The notes beneath the pieces are model-generated. The model was not told where the DNA came from. It saw only the letters and a list, made by a program, of their open reading frames with translations, and did no database searches. Positions 17,551-26,285 of a DNA stretch of 32,426 bases are shown here, piece by piece (position 1 is the first letter of the stretch; every line of letters begins with the position of its first letter). The DNA is taken from contig FR887325.1 in NCBI GenBank assembly GCA_000436755.1, forward strand, positions 84,436-116,861, written 5' to 3'. This DNA comes from Clostridium sp. CAG:253 (lineage in GTDB: Bacteria; Bacillota; Clostridia; Lachnospirales; Lachnospiraceae). A program made the translations under genes and the position numbers.

Positions 17551-18486
17551 CTAACATTTCTCCATCATCTTCTCCAGCTCATCAAACAACATGCTGTGAT
17601 ATGTCCCTATCCCCTCACCATTTATATCGGCTAAAACGCCTGTGCTCTTTGCTGTATCTTTCCAAACTTTTCCTGCCGAATAAGCGGCATAAAAATATTT
17701 TTCATTAAAATTAGAATTTTCATTATCTTCTATATTGCTTGCTTTTTTTTCGATTTCCGAAACAGCATACACGCCTGCCGCAAACAATGCACATAAAGCA
17801 GACAACATACATCCTGTACCACTTACTCTTCTCATTCTGCTGTCACCGCCGTCTATCTTCAAAACAATATTTCCATCTGAAATCGTATCGAGACTGCCAC
17901 TGATGAAAGCTATTGTATCAAATTTATTTGCAAGGGCTATAGCTGTTTTTTCCTGCTCACGCTCTGTTAACTTTATACTGCTTTCAACTCCATTTGACAC
18001 AATTTCACTATTTAGTCCCAATAATATTTTAGCTTCTTCCTGATTACATCTTATTATATCAGGGTTCACATTTTTAAGTATCTCTTCTGCACAACTTTTT
18101 CTGTAGTTACTTGCCCCAACACCAACAGGATCAAAAACAACTGGATGACCAAGTCTGTTTGCAGTCTTGCCTGCAACAATATAAGCGGCTATTTTTTCAT
18201 CAGATGGAACGCCCATATTTATAAGAGTTGCCGATGAAATCTGTGTTATCTCTTCCATCTCTTTTTTGTCCTGTGCCATTATTGCACTGCCACCTGCTAC
18301 AAGTAACATGTTGGCTACATCCTGCATTGTCACGACATTTGTAAGACAATGTACATTTGGTGATGTGCTTTTTACATAACCGATATATTTTTTTACAATA
18401 TCCTTCAGTTGCCTGTCACTTACAGCACCGCCACCTGATATACTTTTTTCGCCTTTTAAATCATTGCTCTTTTTCCCGAATATCAT
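17551..18486 (-). CDS. thiM: Hydroxyethylthiazole kinase
   Basis: ThiM phosphorylates 4-methyl-5-(2-hydroxyethyl)thiazole so that it can be joined to the pyrimidine in thiamine salvage. Family motifs include VHCLTNVVTMQDVANMLLVAGGSAIM near the N-terminus, PVVFDPVGVGAS and the catalytic VSGTGCMLSA block. It has 311 aa, longer than the usual 260-275. The excess is a Lys/Gly/Ser-rich N-terminal extension of about 20-25 residues and an Asn/Glu-rich insertion (KKASNIEDNENSNFNEK) in the C-terminal third. The ATG at 18486 follows AGAGGG. It sits 26 bp downstream of thiW, consistent with an uptake-and-kinase salvage operon. No thiE or thiD is in the window. Confidence 0.95.
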   Translation of the reverse strand: MIFGKKSNDLKGEKSISGGGAVSDRQLKDIVKKYIGYVKSTSPNVHCLTNVVTMQDVANMLLVAGGSAIMAQDKKEMEEITQISSATLINMGVPSDEKIAAYIVAGKTANRLGHPVVFDPVGVGASNYRKSCAEEILKNVNPDIIRCNQEEAKILLGLNSEIVSNGVESSIKLTEREQEKTAIALANKFDTIAFISGSLDTISDGNIVLKIDGGDSRMRRVSGTGCMLSALCALFAAGVYAVSEIEKKASNIEDNENSNFNEKYFYAAYSAGKVWKDTAKSTGVLADINGEGIGTYHSMLFDELEKMMEKC

Positions 18487-18512
18487 AATACAAAATCCCT
18501 CTTTTTTTATGT

Positions 18513-19013
18513 TTAGTCCTCAAAAATCTCAGTAACACCGGATTTTTTAAGTGCAGTCATAAGTATAAATGCAAGAATACTTCCTGCCACTGTTGATACA
18601 AGAAATGGTACAACATACACAAAGACACCTATATCAGGAACTCCCATCGCATATTTTGCTACCGGATATGCAGCGATGCCACCAAGAATTCCCGTTCCAA
18701 ACGCCTCGGCAAAACATGTCAGAAAAACTTTTTTTGTATACTTATAAACAAGTCCGCAGCATAAAGCACCAACCATACTCCCCGGAAATGCTAAGAAACT
18801 TCCAAGTCCTAAAATATTTCTAAGCAGACTTGCCACGAATGCTATACCTACACTGTAACCCGGTCCCAAAAGGACAGCCGATAAAATGTTTATCATGTGC
18901 TGGACAGGTGCACATTTGCTTGATGCAATAGGCACACTGAGCATACTTCCAACAACCGCAAGTGCAGTAAACACCCCTGCCATAGCCAATTTTCTTGTTG
19001 TTTTCGATTTCAT
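18513..19013 (-). CDS. thiW: ThiW, thiazole-precursor transporter S component (ECF type)
   Basis: This is a small hydrophobic membrane protein of 166 aa with five to six transmembrane segments. It matches the ThiW family, the predicted substrate-binding component of an energy-coupling-factor transporter for the thiazole part of thiamine. Visible features are the N-terminal RKLAMAGVFTALAVVGS helix and the conserved KCAPVQHMIN and LGSFLAFPGSMVGAL segments. The frame is open to a TTG at 19031, but ATG 19013 has AAGGAG 6 nt upstream. It is adjacent to thiM, which supports thiazole as substrate. The ECF energising module must be encoded elsewhere. A terminator-like hairpin ends only about 17 bases before the start codon. 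Confidence 0.9.
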   Translation of the reverse strand: MKSKTTRKLAMAGVFTALAVVGSMLSVPIASSKCAPVQHMINILSAVLLGPGYSVGIAFVASLLRNILGLGSFLAFPGSMVGALCCGLVYKYTKKVFLTCFAEAFGTGILGGIAAYPVAKYAMGVPDIGVFVYVVPFLVSTVAGSILAFILMTALKKSGVTEIFED

Positions 19014-19028
19014 TTTATACTCCTTTTT

Positions 19029-19080
19029 CAAAAAAACACTCCCAAAGCAATACTCTTTCGATTTCTCACTTTGAGAGTGT
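19029..19080 (-). terminator. Terminator/attenuator hairpin in the thiW leader
   Basis: On the minus strand ACACTC-T-CAAAG (19080-19069) pairs with CTTTG-G-GAGTGT (19047-19036) around a 21-nt loop, followed by six to seven T residues that end at 19030. The thiW RBS begins a few bases later, so no promoter fits between them. Any thiW mRNA must read through this hairpin, or it only ends the transketolase transcript and thiW expression depends on antitermination. No TPP aptamer consensus was found upstream. Confidence 0.6.
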
Positions 19081-19151
19081 ATCTATTCATTTCTAAATTC
19101 TAATCTTCCTGACTTTAATCAAGAAGTATCCCACGCTTTTAGTTCAGCTAA

Positions 19152-20093
19152 TTAAGCCATAAATGCCTTAACCTTTGCGTAAATTCCTTCACTGTCAAGT
19201 CCGTATTTCTTGATAAGTTCTACAGCCGGACCAGACTCTCCGTAAGTATCATTTACACCAATCTTGAGAACCTTTGTAGGAGCTTTCTCGCTGAGACAAT
19301 CACATACTGCACTTCCAAGTCCACCGATAACTGAGTGTTCCTCTATAGTAACAACTTTTCCTGTCTCTTTTGCTGCTGCAACGATAAGTTCCTCATCAAG
19401 AGGTTTGATAGTATGAATATTGATAACTTTTGCATCTATTCCGTCTGCCGCAAGCTTCTCTGCTGCCTCAAGTGTCTCAGAAACTTCAAGTCCTGTCGCA
19501 ACAAGTGTAACATCCTTTCCTTCACGAAGAACAACACCTTTGCCAAGTTCAAACTTGTAATCCGGTCTGTCGTTTATAACAGGTACGGCAAGTCTTCCGA
19601 AACGGATATATACAGGACCTTCATGGTCAAGTGCAGCTTTAACTGCTGCCTTTGCCTCTACATCATCTGAAGGGTTCATTACTACCATTCCCGGTATTGT
19701 ACGCATAAGTGCTAAATCTTCACAACACTGGTGTGTAGCACCGTCTTCACCTACTGATATACCTGCATGTGTAGCACCAATCTTTACATTGAGTTTTGGA
19801 TATCCTACTGAGTTGCGTACCTGCTCAAAGGCACGTCCTGCTGCAAACATTGCAAATGAACTTACAAACGGAATTTTTCCTGTTGTTGCAAGTCCTGCTG
19901 CAATACCCATCATATTACACTCAGCGATACCACAATCTATATGTCTTTCAGGATAAGCTTTCTTGAAGATACCTGTTTTTGTTGCTGCTGCTAAATCAGC
20001 ATCAAGTACAACAAGATTTGGATACTGCTCTGCAAGTTCTGTCAAAGCATTACCATAGCTTTCTCTTGTAGCAATTTTCTTTACGTCTGCCAT
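19152..20093 (-). CDS. tkt: Transketolase, C-terminal subunit
   Basis: This is the second half of a split transketolase, carrying the pyrimidine-binding and C-terminal domains of the thiamine-diphosphate enzyme that moves two-carbon units in the pentose phosphate pathway. It has 313 aa, normal for the split form. Motifs include IDCGIAECNMMGIAAGLA (with the glutamate that activates the thiamine ring), FVSSFAMFAAGRAFEQVRN and THAGISVGEDGATHQ. The C-terminal domain starts around KDVTLVATGLEV. The start codon has AGGAGG at 5-6 nt. It begins 17 bp after the N-terminal subunit gene and must act with it. Confidence 0.97.
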   Translation of the reverse strand: MADVKKIATRESYGNALTELAEQYPNLVVLDADLAAATKTGIFKKAYPERHIDCGIAECNMMGIAAGLATTGKIPFVSSFAMFAAGRAFEQVRNSVGYPKLNVKIGATHAGISVGEDGATHQCCEDLALMRTIPGMVVMNPSDDVEAKAAVKAALDHEGPVYIRFGRLAVPVINDRPDYKFELGKGVVLREGKDVTLVATGLEVSETLEAAEKLAADGIDAKVINIHTIKPLDEELIVAAAKETGKVVTIEEHSVIGGLGSAVCDCLSEKAPTKVLKIGVNDTYGESGPAVELIKKYGLDSEGIYAKVKAFMA

Positions 20094-20110
20094 TTTTTCC
20101 TCCTATCCGC

Positions 20111-20941
20111 TTATTTCAAGCTCTCACCGATTTTGTCAAGGTCAGCCATTGCCTGTGCGTACTGCTCATCATTTGGAGCTGTACCATGCCAGCTTGCATT
20201 ATTCTCCATGAAAGATACACCTTTACCTTTCACACTCTTCATAACGATAGCTGTAGGCATTCCTTTAGTTTCTCTTGCCTTCTTGAATGCATCTGCAATC
20301 TGCTCAAAATCGTGTGCATCAATCTCAATAACATTGAAATTGAATGCCTTAAACTTATCTGTAATAGGATATGGTGAACAAACATCCTCAATCTTTCCAT
20401 CAATCTGGAGACCGTTGTTGTCAACGATAACAACAAGATTGTCAAGTTTTCTTGCTCCGGCAAACATAGCTGCCTCCCAAACCTGACCTTCCTGAATCTC
20501 ACCATCACCAAGAAGTGTATATACTCTGTATGAAGCATTGTCAAGTTTAGCTGAAAGTGCCATACCTACTGCTGCCGATACACCCTGTCCGAGTGAACCG
20601 CTTGACATATCTACTCCAGGAATGTGCTTCATATCAGGATGTCCCTGAAGATAAGAACCAACATGACGAAGAGTCTTTAAATCCTCAACCGGGAAATATC
20701 CTCTCTGTGCAAGTGTTGAATATAATCCCGGTGCGATATGACCTTTTGATAATACAAAACGATCTCTGTCTGCTTTTTTAGGATCCTTAGGGTCAATATT
20801 CATCTCCTCAAAGTATAAATATGTTAAGAGATCTGCTGCAGATAAAGAGCCGCCCGGATGTCCGGATTTTGCGCTGTGCACTGCTGTAACAATACCTTTG
20901 CGGACTTCATTTGCAGTTTTCTTTAAAGCTAAAATATCCAT
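20111..20941 (-). CDS. tkt: Transketolase, N-terminal subunit
   Basis: This is the diphosphate-binding half of the split transketolase. It has 276 aa, with KSGHPGGSLSAADLLTYLYF near the N-terminus and the thiamine-diphosphate motif GDGEIQEGQVWEAAMFAG followed by VDNNGLQIDG. The frame is open to 20986, but ATG 20941 has AAGGAAG 6 nt upstream and matches the usual N-terminus. It is encoded between tal and the C-terminal subunit gene, all on minus, forming a non-oxidative pentose phosphate operon read from the tal promoter. Confidence 0.97.
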   Translation of the reverse strand: MDILALKKTANEVRKGIVTAVHSAKSGHPGGSLSAADLLTYLYFEEMNIDPKDPKKADRDRFVLSKGHIAPGLYSTLAQRGYFPVEDLKTLRHVGSYLQGHPDMKHIPGVDMSSGSLGQGVSAAVGMALSAKLDNASYRVYTLLGDGEIQEGQVWEAAMFAGARKLDNLVVIVDNNGLQIDGKIEDVCSPYPITDKFKAFNFNVIEIDAHDFEQIADAFKKARETKGMPTAIVMKSVKGKGVSFMENNASWHGTAPNDEQYAQAMADLDKIGESLK

Positions 20942-21027
20942 GATATCTTCCTTTCTGATTTTATTATTTTTACTTTCAAATTCCAATTTTTTTGTTCGCT
21001 ATGCTGTCAAAAAACTTTTCTCAGCCT

Positions 21028-21687
21028 CTACTCTCCAAAGACAGCTATGTAGTCCTTCTGGAATTTCTCGATTCCCTGGTCTGTAAGCGGATGTTTTGTC
21101 ATCTGCTCAATTACGTTGTAAGGAACTGTTGCTATATCGGCACCTGCAAGTGCACAATCTGTTACATGAATTGGATTACGAACACTTGCTGCGATAATTT
21201 CTGTCTTAATTTCAGGATAGTTTGCAAAAATATCTGCAATACTCTGAATAAGATCAATTCCCGGTGTTGAAATATCATCAAGACGTCCAAGGAATGGTGA
21301 AACATAAGCTGCACCTGCTCTTGCTGCAAGAAGTGCCTGATTTGCCGAGAAAATAAGTGTTACATTACATTTGATTCCTTCGCTTGAAAGAACTTTTGTT
21401 GCCTTAAGTCCTTCTACTGTCATAGGAATTTTAACAATCATGTTCTTATGAAGTTTAGCGATTTCTCTTCCTTCTTCAATCATTCCCTCTGCATCAACTG
21501 TTGTCGCCTTAACTTCTCCGCTTATAGGACCGTCAACGATTTCTGCAATTTCCTTTAAAACTTCTTCCTGGCTCTTTCCGCCCTCTTTTGCAATAAGTGA
21601 TGGGTTTGTTGTTACACCACAGATAACACCCATATCATTTGCTTTTTTAATGTCCTCAATCTTTGCTGTGTCTACGAAAAATTTCAT
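21028..21687 (-). CDS. tal: Transaldolase (short TalC/fructose-6-phosphate aldolase type)
   Basis: Transaldolase moves a dihydroxyacetone unit between sugar phosphates. This is the short 219-aa form. It shows [18 protein letters not shown] and [13 protein letters not shown] at the N-terminus, the Schiff-base lysine region [11 protein letters not shown], and [19 protein letters not shown]. Alone it could be either TalC transaldolase or FSA-type aldolase; placement before both transketolase subunits favours transaldolase. ATG 21687 has AAGGAGG at about 9 nt. A strong promoter lies upstream at 21771-21799. Confidence 0.95.
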   Translation of the reverse strand: MKFFVDTAKIEDIKKANDMGVICGVTTNPSLIAKEGGKSQEEVLKEIAEIVDGPISGEVKATTVDAEGMIEEGREIAKLHKNMIVKIPMTVEGLKATKVLSSEGIKCNVTLIFSANQALLAARAGAAYVSPFLGRLDDISTPGIDLIQSIADIFANYPEIKTEIIAASVRNPIHVTDCALAGADIATVPYNVIEQMTKHPLTDQGIEKFQKDYIAVFGE

Positions 21688-21770
21688 ACTCTTACTTCCT
21701 CCTTAAAAATATAGTTAGTTAAATAAACATTAAAATATTATACAAAACTCTAAATAGATTTGTTAATGTG

Positions 21771-21799
21771 ATTATACAACTTTTCAGGTAACAGGTCAA
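21771..21799 (-). promoter_or_regulatory. SigA-type promoter of tal-tkt-tkt
   Basis: On the minus strand TTGACC (21799-21794) is followed after exactly 17 bp by TATAAT (21776-21771). Transcription would start near 21764, with a leader of about 77 nt. A second TATAAT at 21742-21737 has only a weak -35. Confidence 0.8.
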
Positions 21800-21811
21800 C
21801 GATTTTAGCTC

Positions 21812-23647
21812 TTAATAAAACCAAAAATTCTTCCAGTCATTTTTGTAAACTCTGTAAGCACCATCACTTGTTTTAAAGCTCTTTATAAGCTTTCCTGTCG
21901 CATCTGTTTCCATAAATTTGTTTTTGCTGCTGCAACAATATATGTACAGATTTTTGTCTTTAATTATGTTTCCATAATCAGATGTTTTTTCAAAAGCTTT
22001 TTTGGCAGTAACACGATAATTTTTTGCACTCTCATTTACTTTAAACTGATAGTAATATGAATTGTTGTTTGCTCTTTTCGCATATTTTCCTGAATTGTTG
22101 TTTAACATCGTGATAACATTACCTGACGAATTGCAAGTAATCGCATTCTGATTATACTGTGACCTGAACGGATCAGGCTTTTTCTTTCCCTCATTGAGTA
22201 TAGCATCTATGCTGTCAGGTTCCTCTGTTGCCTCAGCATCTGCCTGTTCTTCTTCCTCTTTTGAGTATTTTTTCAATACCTTTTTCTTAAGTTTTTTACA
22301 TTTTTTCCATATCTCTTTATCTGCAATAATATAATCAAGTTTCGGAATAATACTTCCAACATTACTTACCTTAAAAATACTTGACAGAGATTTTGAACCT
22401 ATTATAAGTTTGTTTGTTCCGCATACCTGAACGGAATTTATATCAATCCAGTTTGTCTTTTTGCCGGATTTATTATATATTTCTGAAAGCAATGAATCAA
22501 AGTCAAGCTTTAGACTTACATTGCCCGTTTCCAATTCAAGTCCCATTATCTTGCTGTTTCTCGTAGCCTTTCTTCCAAGTGCGGTAGCTATGAAATAAAT
22601 ATTTCCAAAACCGTCGTATGCAAATTCTCCATCCTGCCTGTATCCGTTTACCGAATAAACTTTAGTAACCTGTCCAAGCGAATTTACCATTGCAAATTTA
22701 TTGTCTGCACACGGATAAACAATGCCGTCATATATCACCTGCATGTTCTTTGCCATATGACCGTCAAGCGGCATCTCACTTCTTAACACGCCTGAATTGT
22801 CATACATCGCAATTGCATATTTTTTTATTTTCCTGTTTACGGTCTTTTTTATTATTTTAGTTGTCTTTTTTCCGTTTTTGTTTATCTTCTTTGTAATAAC
22901 TTTAACAGACTTTTTGTTCACGGTTCTTCCTTTTCCAAAGACCGTATAAAGACCGTTGCTTATCTCCTGCTTGCTTCTTCCGTTTATAACAGAAAGTCTT
23001 GTCTGCATGCCTGTGCTGCTCTTAGGAATATCTACACTGTACACCAGCTGTTTTGATAACTTGTCCTGTTTATTATACAATTTCAGTGTTATATAATTTT
23101 TCATTCCGGGTACAAGACCTATAAGCTGATATTCATGTTCCGTTGCAACATTTCCTGAACCATCTGCTATCAATGTTCTTGTAAAATCAGGAATTTTCTT
23201 ATCTTTAACTGAAATTGTATATTTACAATAACAATTTCCGTCTGTATTAAAATATACATACATCGAACAATAATTTGTACCGTATGGGTTGTATGCCCAC
23301 AGTGCATCATCCGGAGTATATTCTTTTACTTTCTTTTTTATATTTGTAAGCGTCTCTTCCGCTCTTGCCGACTTTGCCTGATTATAAACATCTTTTGGTG
23401 ATTTATAATTTATGGTAACAACATTTTTTCTTTTACCTGAAAGATATAAATTTTTAATATCTATCTGTTTCACATTATCTATAGCTTTTCCACTTTGATT
23501 TTCAAGAAGATCCTTTTCTTCCTCAATCTTCGCTTTATCCTCACTGCTCAGTTTGTCTGAAATACCACTCATCTTCCATACAAATATCCCCATTGCCGCA
23601 ATCATTACAACACTTGTAATCAGTGCAGTTATCAGTTTTTTCTTCAT
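21812..23647 (-). CDS. Arylsulfotransferase (ASST)-like secreted protein, probably inactive
   Basis: This is a 611-aa protein with an N-terminal signal/anchor helix (LITALITSVVMIAAMGIFVW), so it acts outside the membrane. Residues about 95-215 resemble the N-terminal beta domain of ASST enzymes (ALWAYNPYGTN, then HEYQLIGLVPGMKNYITLKLY). The rest resembles the propeller, with DGFGNIYFIAT and NKLIIGSKSLSSIFKVS. Compared by eye with known ASST enzymes, the catalytic His in the W-x-H-x-N-S motif is Asp (NWIDINSV), the Arg in the SSR motif is Lys (GSKS) and the His of the later Q-H motif is Asn (NQNAI). A non-catalytic role is inferred. A Lys-rich insertion near residue 250-275 and a Glu-rich one near residue 460 are unusual. 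ATG 23647 has GAGG 6 nt upstream; the ATG at 23659 lies too close to its RBS. Confidence 0.65.
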   Translation of the reverse strand: MKKKLITALITSVVMIAAMGIFVWKMSGISDKLSSEDKAKIEEEKDLLENQSGKAIDNVKQIDIKNLYLSGKRKNVVTINYKSPKDVYNQAKSARAEETLTNIKKKVKEYTPDDALWAYNPYGTNYCSMYVYFNTDGNCYCKYTISVKDKKIPDFTRTLIADGSGNVATEHEYQLIGLVPGMKNYITLKLYNKQDKLSKQLVYSVDIPKSSTGMQTRLSVINGRSKQEISNGLYTVFGKGRTVNKKSVKVITKKINKNGKKTTKIIKKTVNRKIKKYAIAMYDNSGVLRSEMPLDGHMAKNMQVIYDGIVYPCADNKFAMVNSLGQVTKVYSVNGYRQDGEFAYDGFGNIYFIATALGRKATRNSKIMGLELETGNVSLKLDFDSLLSEIYNKSGKKTNWIDINSVQVCGTNKLIIGSKSLSSIFKVSNVGSIIPKLDYIIADKEIWKKCKKLKKKVLKKYSKEEEEQADAEATEEPDSIDAILNEGKKKPDPFRSQYNQNAITCNSSGNVITMLNNNSGKYAKRANNNSYYYQFKVNESAKNYRVTAKKAFEKTSDYGNIIKDKNLYIYCCSSKNKFMETDATGKLIKSFKTSDGAYRVYKNDWKNFWFY

Positions 23648-23689
23648 TACAATCCTCATTTCCTTGAAAATAATATAAATAATATTTTT

Positions 23690-24115
23690 CTATCTATCTT
23701 CAACCAATTCTTTTAATTTGTTATATATATCTGGATAATTTCTCTTTATATTCACAGGCTTCAAATCTTTGTCAAGCAGACAATGCTCACTTCTGCCTGT
23801 TGTAACCAGTTCTTCGTCCCTATTATAAATCTCATATTCTACAGTCAGCTTCATTCCATTATATTTTGCAACCCTTGAATTTACATAAAAATCCTCACTG
23901 AAATGAAGCGGCTTAATGTACTTACATTCAACGCCTAGAACAGGCATAATCAATCCCATGTCTTCAATCTTTTTATAATTCAGTCCGATTTTATTGAGAA
24001 AGTCTATCCTTGCCTCTTCAAAAAATCTGATATAATTCGAGTGATGAACTATCCCCATCTTGTCTGTTTCATAATAATTTACCTGACGCTTATACGCCAA
24101 ACCCTTTTCATCCAT
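23690..24115 (-). CDS. Acyl-CoA thioesterase, hot-dog fold (YbgC/4HBT type)
   Basis: This is a cytoplasmic thioesterase of the 4-hydroxybenzoyl-CoA thioesterase superfamily and would hydrolyse acyl-CoA or acyl-ACP thioesters. It has 141 aa, typical in length. The signature YYETDKMGIVHHSNYIRFFEEAR contains the catalytic Asp of the family, and the second half carries the hot-dog sheet (VECKYIKPLHFSEDFYV). ATG 24115 is 9 nt after GGAGG; ATG 24121 would be only 3 nt away, so I prefer 24115. It stands between the ASST-like gene and the divergent ABC-F gene. The substrate is unknown. Confidence 0.88.
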   Translation of the reverse strand: MDEKGLAYKRQVNYYETDKMGIVHHSNYIRFFEEARIDFLNKIGLNYKKIEDMGLIMPVLGVECKYIKPLHFSEDFYVNSRVAKYNGMKLTVEYEIYNRDEELVTTGRSEHCLLDKDLKPVNIKRNYPDIYNKLKELVEDR

Positions 24116-24210
24116 AACCATATGCCTCCAAAAATAATGGTTGCTTTGCCTTTTGTAATAGGCTATACTTATTCACACCTAATTATAATTATAACTTATT
24201 AAATGCTGCT

Positions 24211-24239
24211 TTGCAACAACAAAGGGCATACATTATAAA
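24211..24239 (+). promoter_or_regulatory. Promoter of the ABC-F ATPase gene
   Basis: TTGCAA (24211-24216) is followed after 17 bp by TATAAA (24234-24239). Transcription would begin close to 24246, leaving a leader of about 15 nt. There is therefore no room for the attenuator leaders that control antibiotic-resistance ABC-F genes. Confidence 0.7.
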
Positions 24240-24260
24240 TTCAGAAAAGAGGAAATCAGT

Positions 24261-26111
24261 ATGAATCTAATTACGGCAGAACATCTTACTCATTCCTATA
24301 CGGAAAGACTTTTGCTTGATGATACTTCATTTAGTTTAAATGAAAATGAAAAGGTCGGTATTATCGGTATTAACGGCACAGGCAAATCAACCTTATTAAA
24401 AATTCTAGCCGGAACGGTCGAACCCGACAACGGAAAAATTATTATGGGAAGAAATTTACGAATAGGTTATCTTTCACAAAAACCTGAGTTTTCTCAAAAT
24501 ATCTCTGCTCTTGAAGCAGCGCTTCCACTCCAAAAAGATATTTCAGACTCTCCTGCAAATTATGAACCTCAGGCAAAAAACATGATGAACAAACTTGGGT
24601 TTAAAAATCACAGCCAGCCTATAAATGAACTTTCGGGCGGTCAGAGAAAAAGAATTGCTCTCATCCGTACACTTCTCACTCCGGCTGACATCCTTATTCT
24701 CGATGAGCCGACAAACCATCTTGACAGTGCAATGAATGAATGGCTTGAAGACTATCTGAAAAAATACCGCGGAGCTCTCATAATGATTACTCATGACAGA
24801 TATTTTCTTGACAGTGTCGTAAACAGAATCGTTGAGATTGATAAGGGTAAATTATACAGCTACGATTGTAATTATCTGGGATTTTTGGAAAGAAAAGCTC
24901 AAAGAGAAGAAATTGCAAACGCAACAGAGCGAAAGAGACAGAGTTTACTCCGCACTGAAATTGCGTGGATGATGCGCGGTGCCAGAGCACGTTCCACAAA
25001 ACAAAAAGCACATATACAAAGATACGAGACTCTCCGTGATATGAAATCTCCTGTTACAGACAGTACTATTGAAATAAGCTCTGCATCGTCAAGACTCGGC
25101 AAAACGACAATCGAACTTGAAAACATTTCAAAATCATTTGATGGAATACCTGTTATCAATGACTTTACATATTTCTTTTTAAGAAATGACAGAGTGGGTA
25201 TTATCGGACCAAATGGCTGCGGCAAATCAACTCTGATGAACATAATAACAGGAAAAACAAAGCCTGATTCAGGCCAGGTTACGATAGGACAAACCGTAAA
25301 AATAGGTTATTTCTCACAGGAAAACGAAGCCATGGATGACTCTTTGAGAGTTATCGATTATGTAAGAGAGGGCGGTGAATTTATCCATACGAAAGACGGC
25401 ACCATATCCGCTTCCGTAATGTTGGAGAGATTTTTATTTCCACCAGACCAGCAATACTCAATTGTCGGCAAACTTTCAGGCGGTGAAAAAAGACGTCTTT
25501 ATCTTCTGAGAATACTTATGGAAGCACCGAATATCCTTATTCTCGACGAGCCGACAAACGACCTTGACATTGCCACTCTCACACGACTGGAAGATTATCT
25601 TGATTCGTTTGACGGCATTGTTATAACGGTTTCCCATGACCGCTATTTCCTTGACAGGGTTGTATCAAGAATATTCTGTTTTGAAAACAGTACCATAAAT
25701 CAATATGAGGGCGGCTACACAGACTATCTGAACCACACAACCCACAAACTTGATGTTACCGATGCAGGTTTAGCTTTATCAGAAAGCACTGACAATAACT
25801 GTAGTGAAAATCCCGAAAACAATTCGGGCAAATCAAAAGTGACAAAAGACAACTGGAAAGACGGTCAGGTTAAAAAGAAAAAAATGTCTTACAAGGAAGA
25901 AAAAGAGTTTGAGACTATAGAAGCAGACATTGCTGCCCTTGAACAGGAGATTAAGGAAACCGACAATGCCATGTTAAAAGCCGCAAATGACTTTGTAAAA
26001 CTTGGAGAGTTATCATTAAAAAAAGAGGAGCTCTCACAAAAACTTGACTACAAAATGGACAGATGGATGTACCTCGAAGAACTTGCCGCAGACATAGCAA
26101 ATAATTCCTGA
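24261..26111 (+). CDS. ABC-F family ATPase (Uup-like)
   Basis: This is a soluble twin-ATPase of the ABC-F class, which acts on ribosomes rather than in transport. It has 616 aa. The first ATPase domain shows Walker A GINGTGKST, signature LSGGQRKRIAL and Walker B ILILDEPTNHLD. The inter-domain linker has the basic stretch MMRGARARSTKQKAH. The second domain shows GPNGCGKST, LSGGEKRRLYL and ILILDEPTNDLD. The C-terminal 80 residues are a charged coiled coil (KKKMSYKEEKEFETIEADIAALEQ region), as in Uup. The start has AGAGG about 8 nt upstream. Architecture and the absence of an attenuating leader favour a housekeeping Uup-type protein over a resistance determinant. Confidence 0.93.
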   Translation: MNLITAEHLTHSYTERLLLDDTSFSLNENEKVGIIGINGTGKSTLLKILAGTVEPDNGKIIMGRNLRIGYLSQKPEFSQNISALEAALPLQKDISDSPANYEPQAKNMMNKLGFKNHSQPINELSGGQRKRIALIRTLLTPADILILDEPTNHLDSAMNEWLEDYLKKYRGALIMITHDRYFLDSVVNRIVEIDKGKLYSYDCNYLGFLERKAQREEIANATERKRQSLLRTEIAWMMRGARARSTKQKAHIQRYETLRDMKSPVTDSTIEISSASSRLGKTTIELENISKSFDGIPVINDFTYFFLRNDRVGIIGPNGCGKSTLMNIITGKTKPDSGQVTIGQTVKIGYFSQENEAMDDSLRVIDYVREGGEFIHTKDGTISASVMLERFLFPPDQQYSIVGKLSGGEKRRLYLLRILMEAPNILILDEPTNDLDIATLTRLEDYLDSFDGIVITVSHDRYFLDRVVSRIFCFENSTINQYEGGYTDYLNHTTHKLDVTDAGLALSESTDNNCSENPENNSGKSKVTKDNWKDGQVKKKKMSYKEEKEFETIEADIAALEQEIKETDNAMLKAANDFVKLGELSLKKEELSQKLDYKMDRWMYLEELAADIANNS

Positions 26112-26164
26112 TTTTACACACTGCCATATGGTGATAAAAGAAAGTATTCCGCCACAAAAATGCG

Positions 26165-26193
26165 TTGACACTGAACATTTTATATGATAGATT
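26165..26193 (+). promoter_or_regulatory. Promoter and structured leader of the cold-shock gene
   Basis: TTGACA (26165-26170) is followed after 17 bp by TAGATT (26188-26193). The leader of about 86 nt holds a perfect 12-base palindrome ATGGCATGCCAT (26233-26244), as might be expected of a temperature-sensitive cold-shock mRNA leader (inference). Confidence 0.6.
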
Positions 26194-26285
26194 TAATTGT
26201 GTTGGTGGTTACATAGACACCATATCAGCCCTATGGCATGCCATTTTGGGCATAAATATTTTTTAAAGTTTTAGGAGGCAGTACA

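Noticed and set aside
19014..19151. TPP riboswitch in the thiW leader
   Set aside because: GCGTGGGA superficially resembles the 3' part of the THI box, but the CUGAGA and ACCUGAUCUGG blocks are absent and it directly abuts the tkt stop.
24211..26111. Antibiotic-resistance ABC-F protein with leader-peptide control
   Set aside because: The leader is only about 15 nt, and the C-terminal coiled coil is Uup-like.
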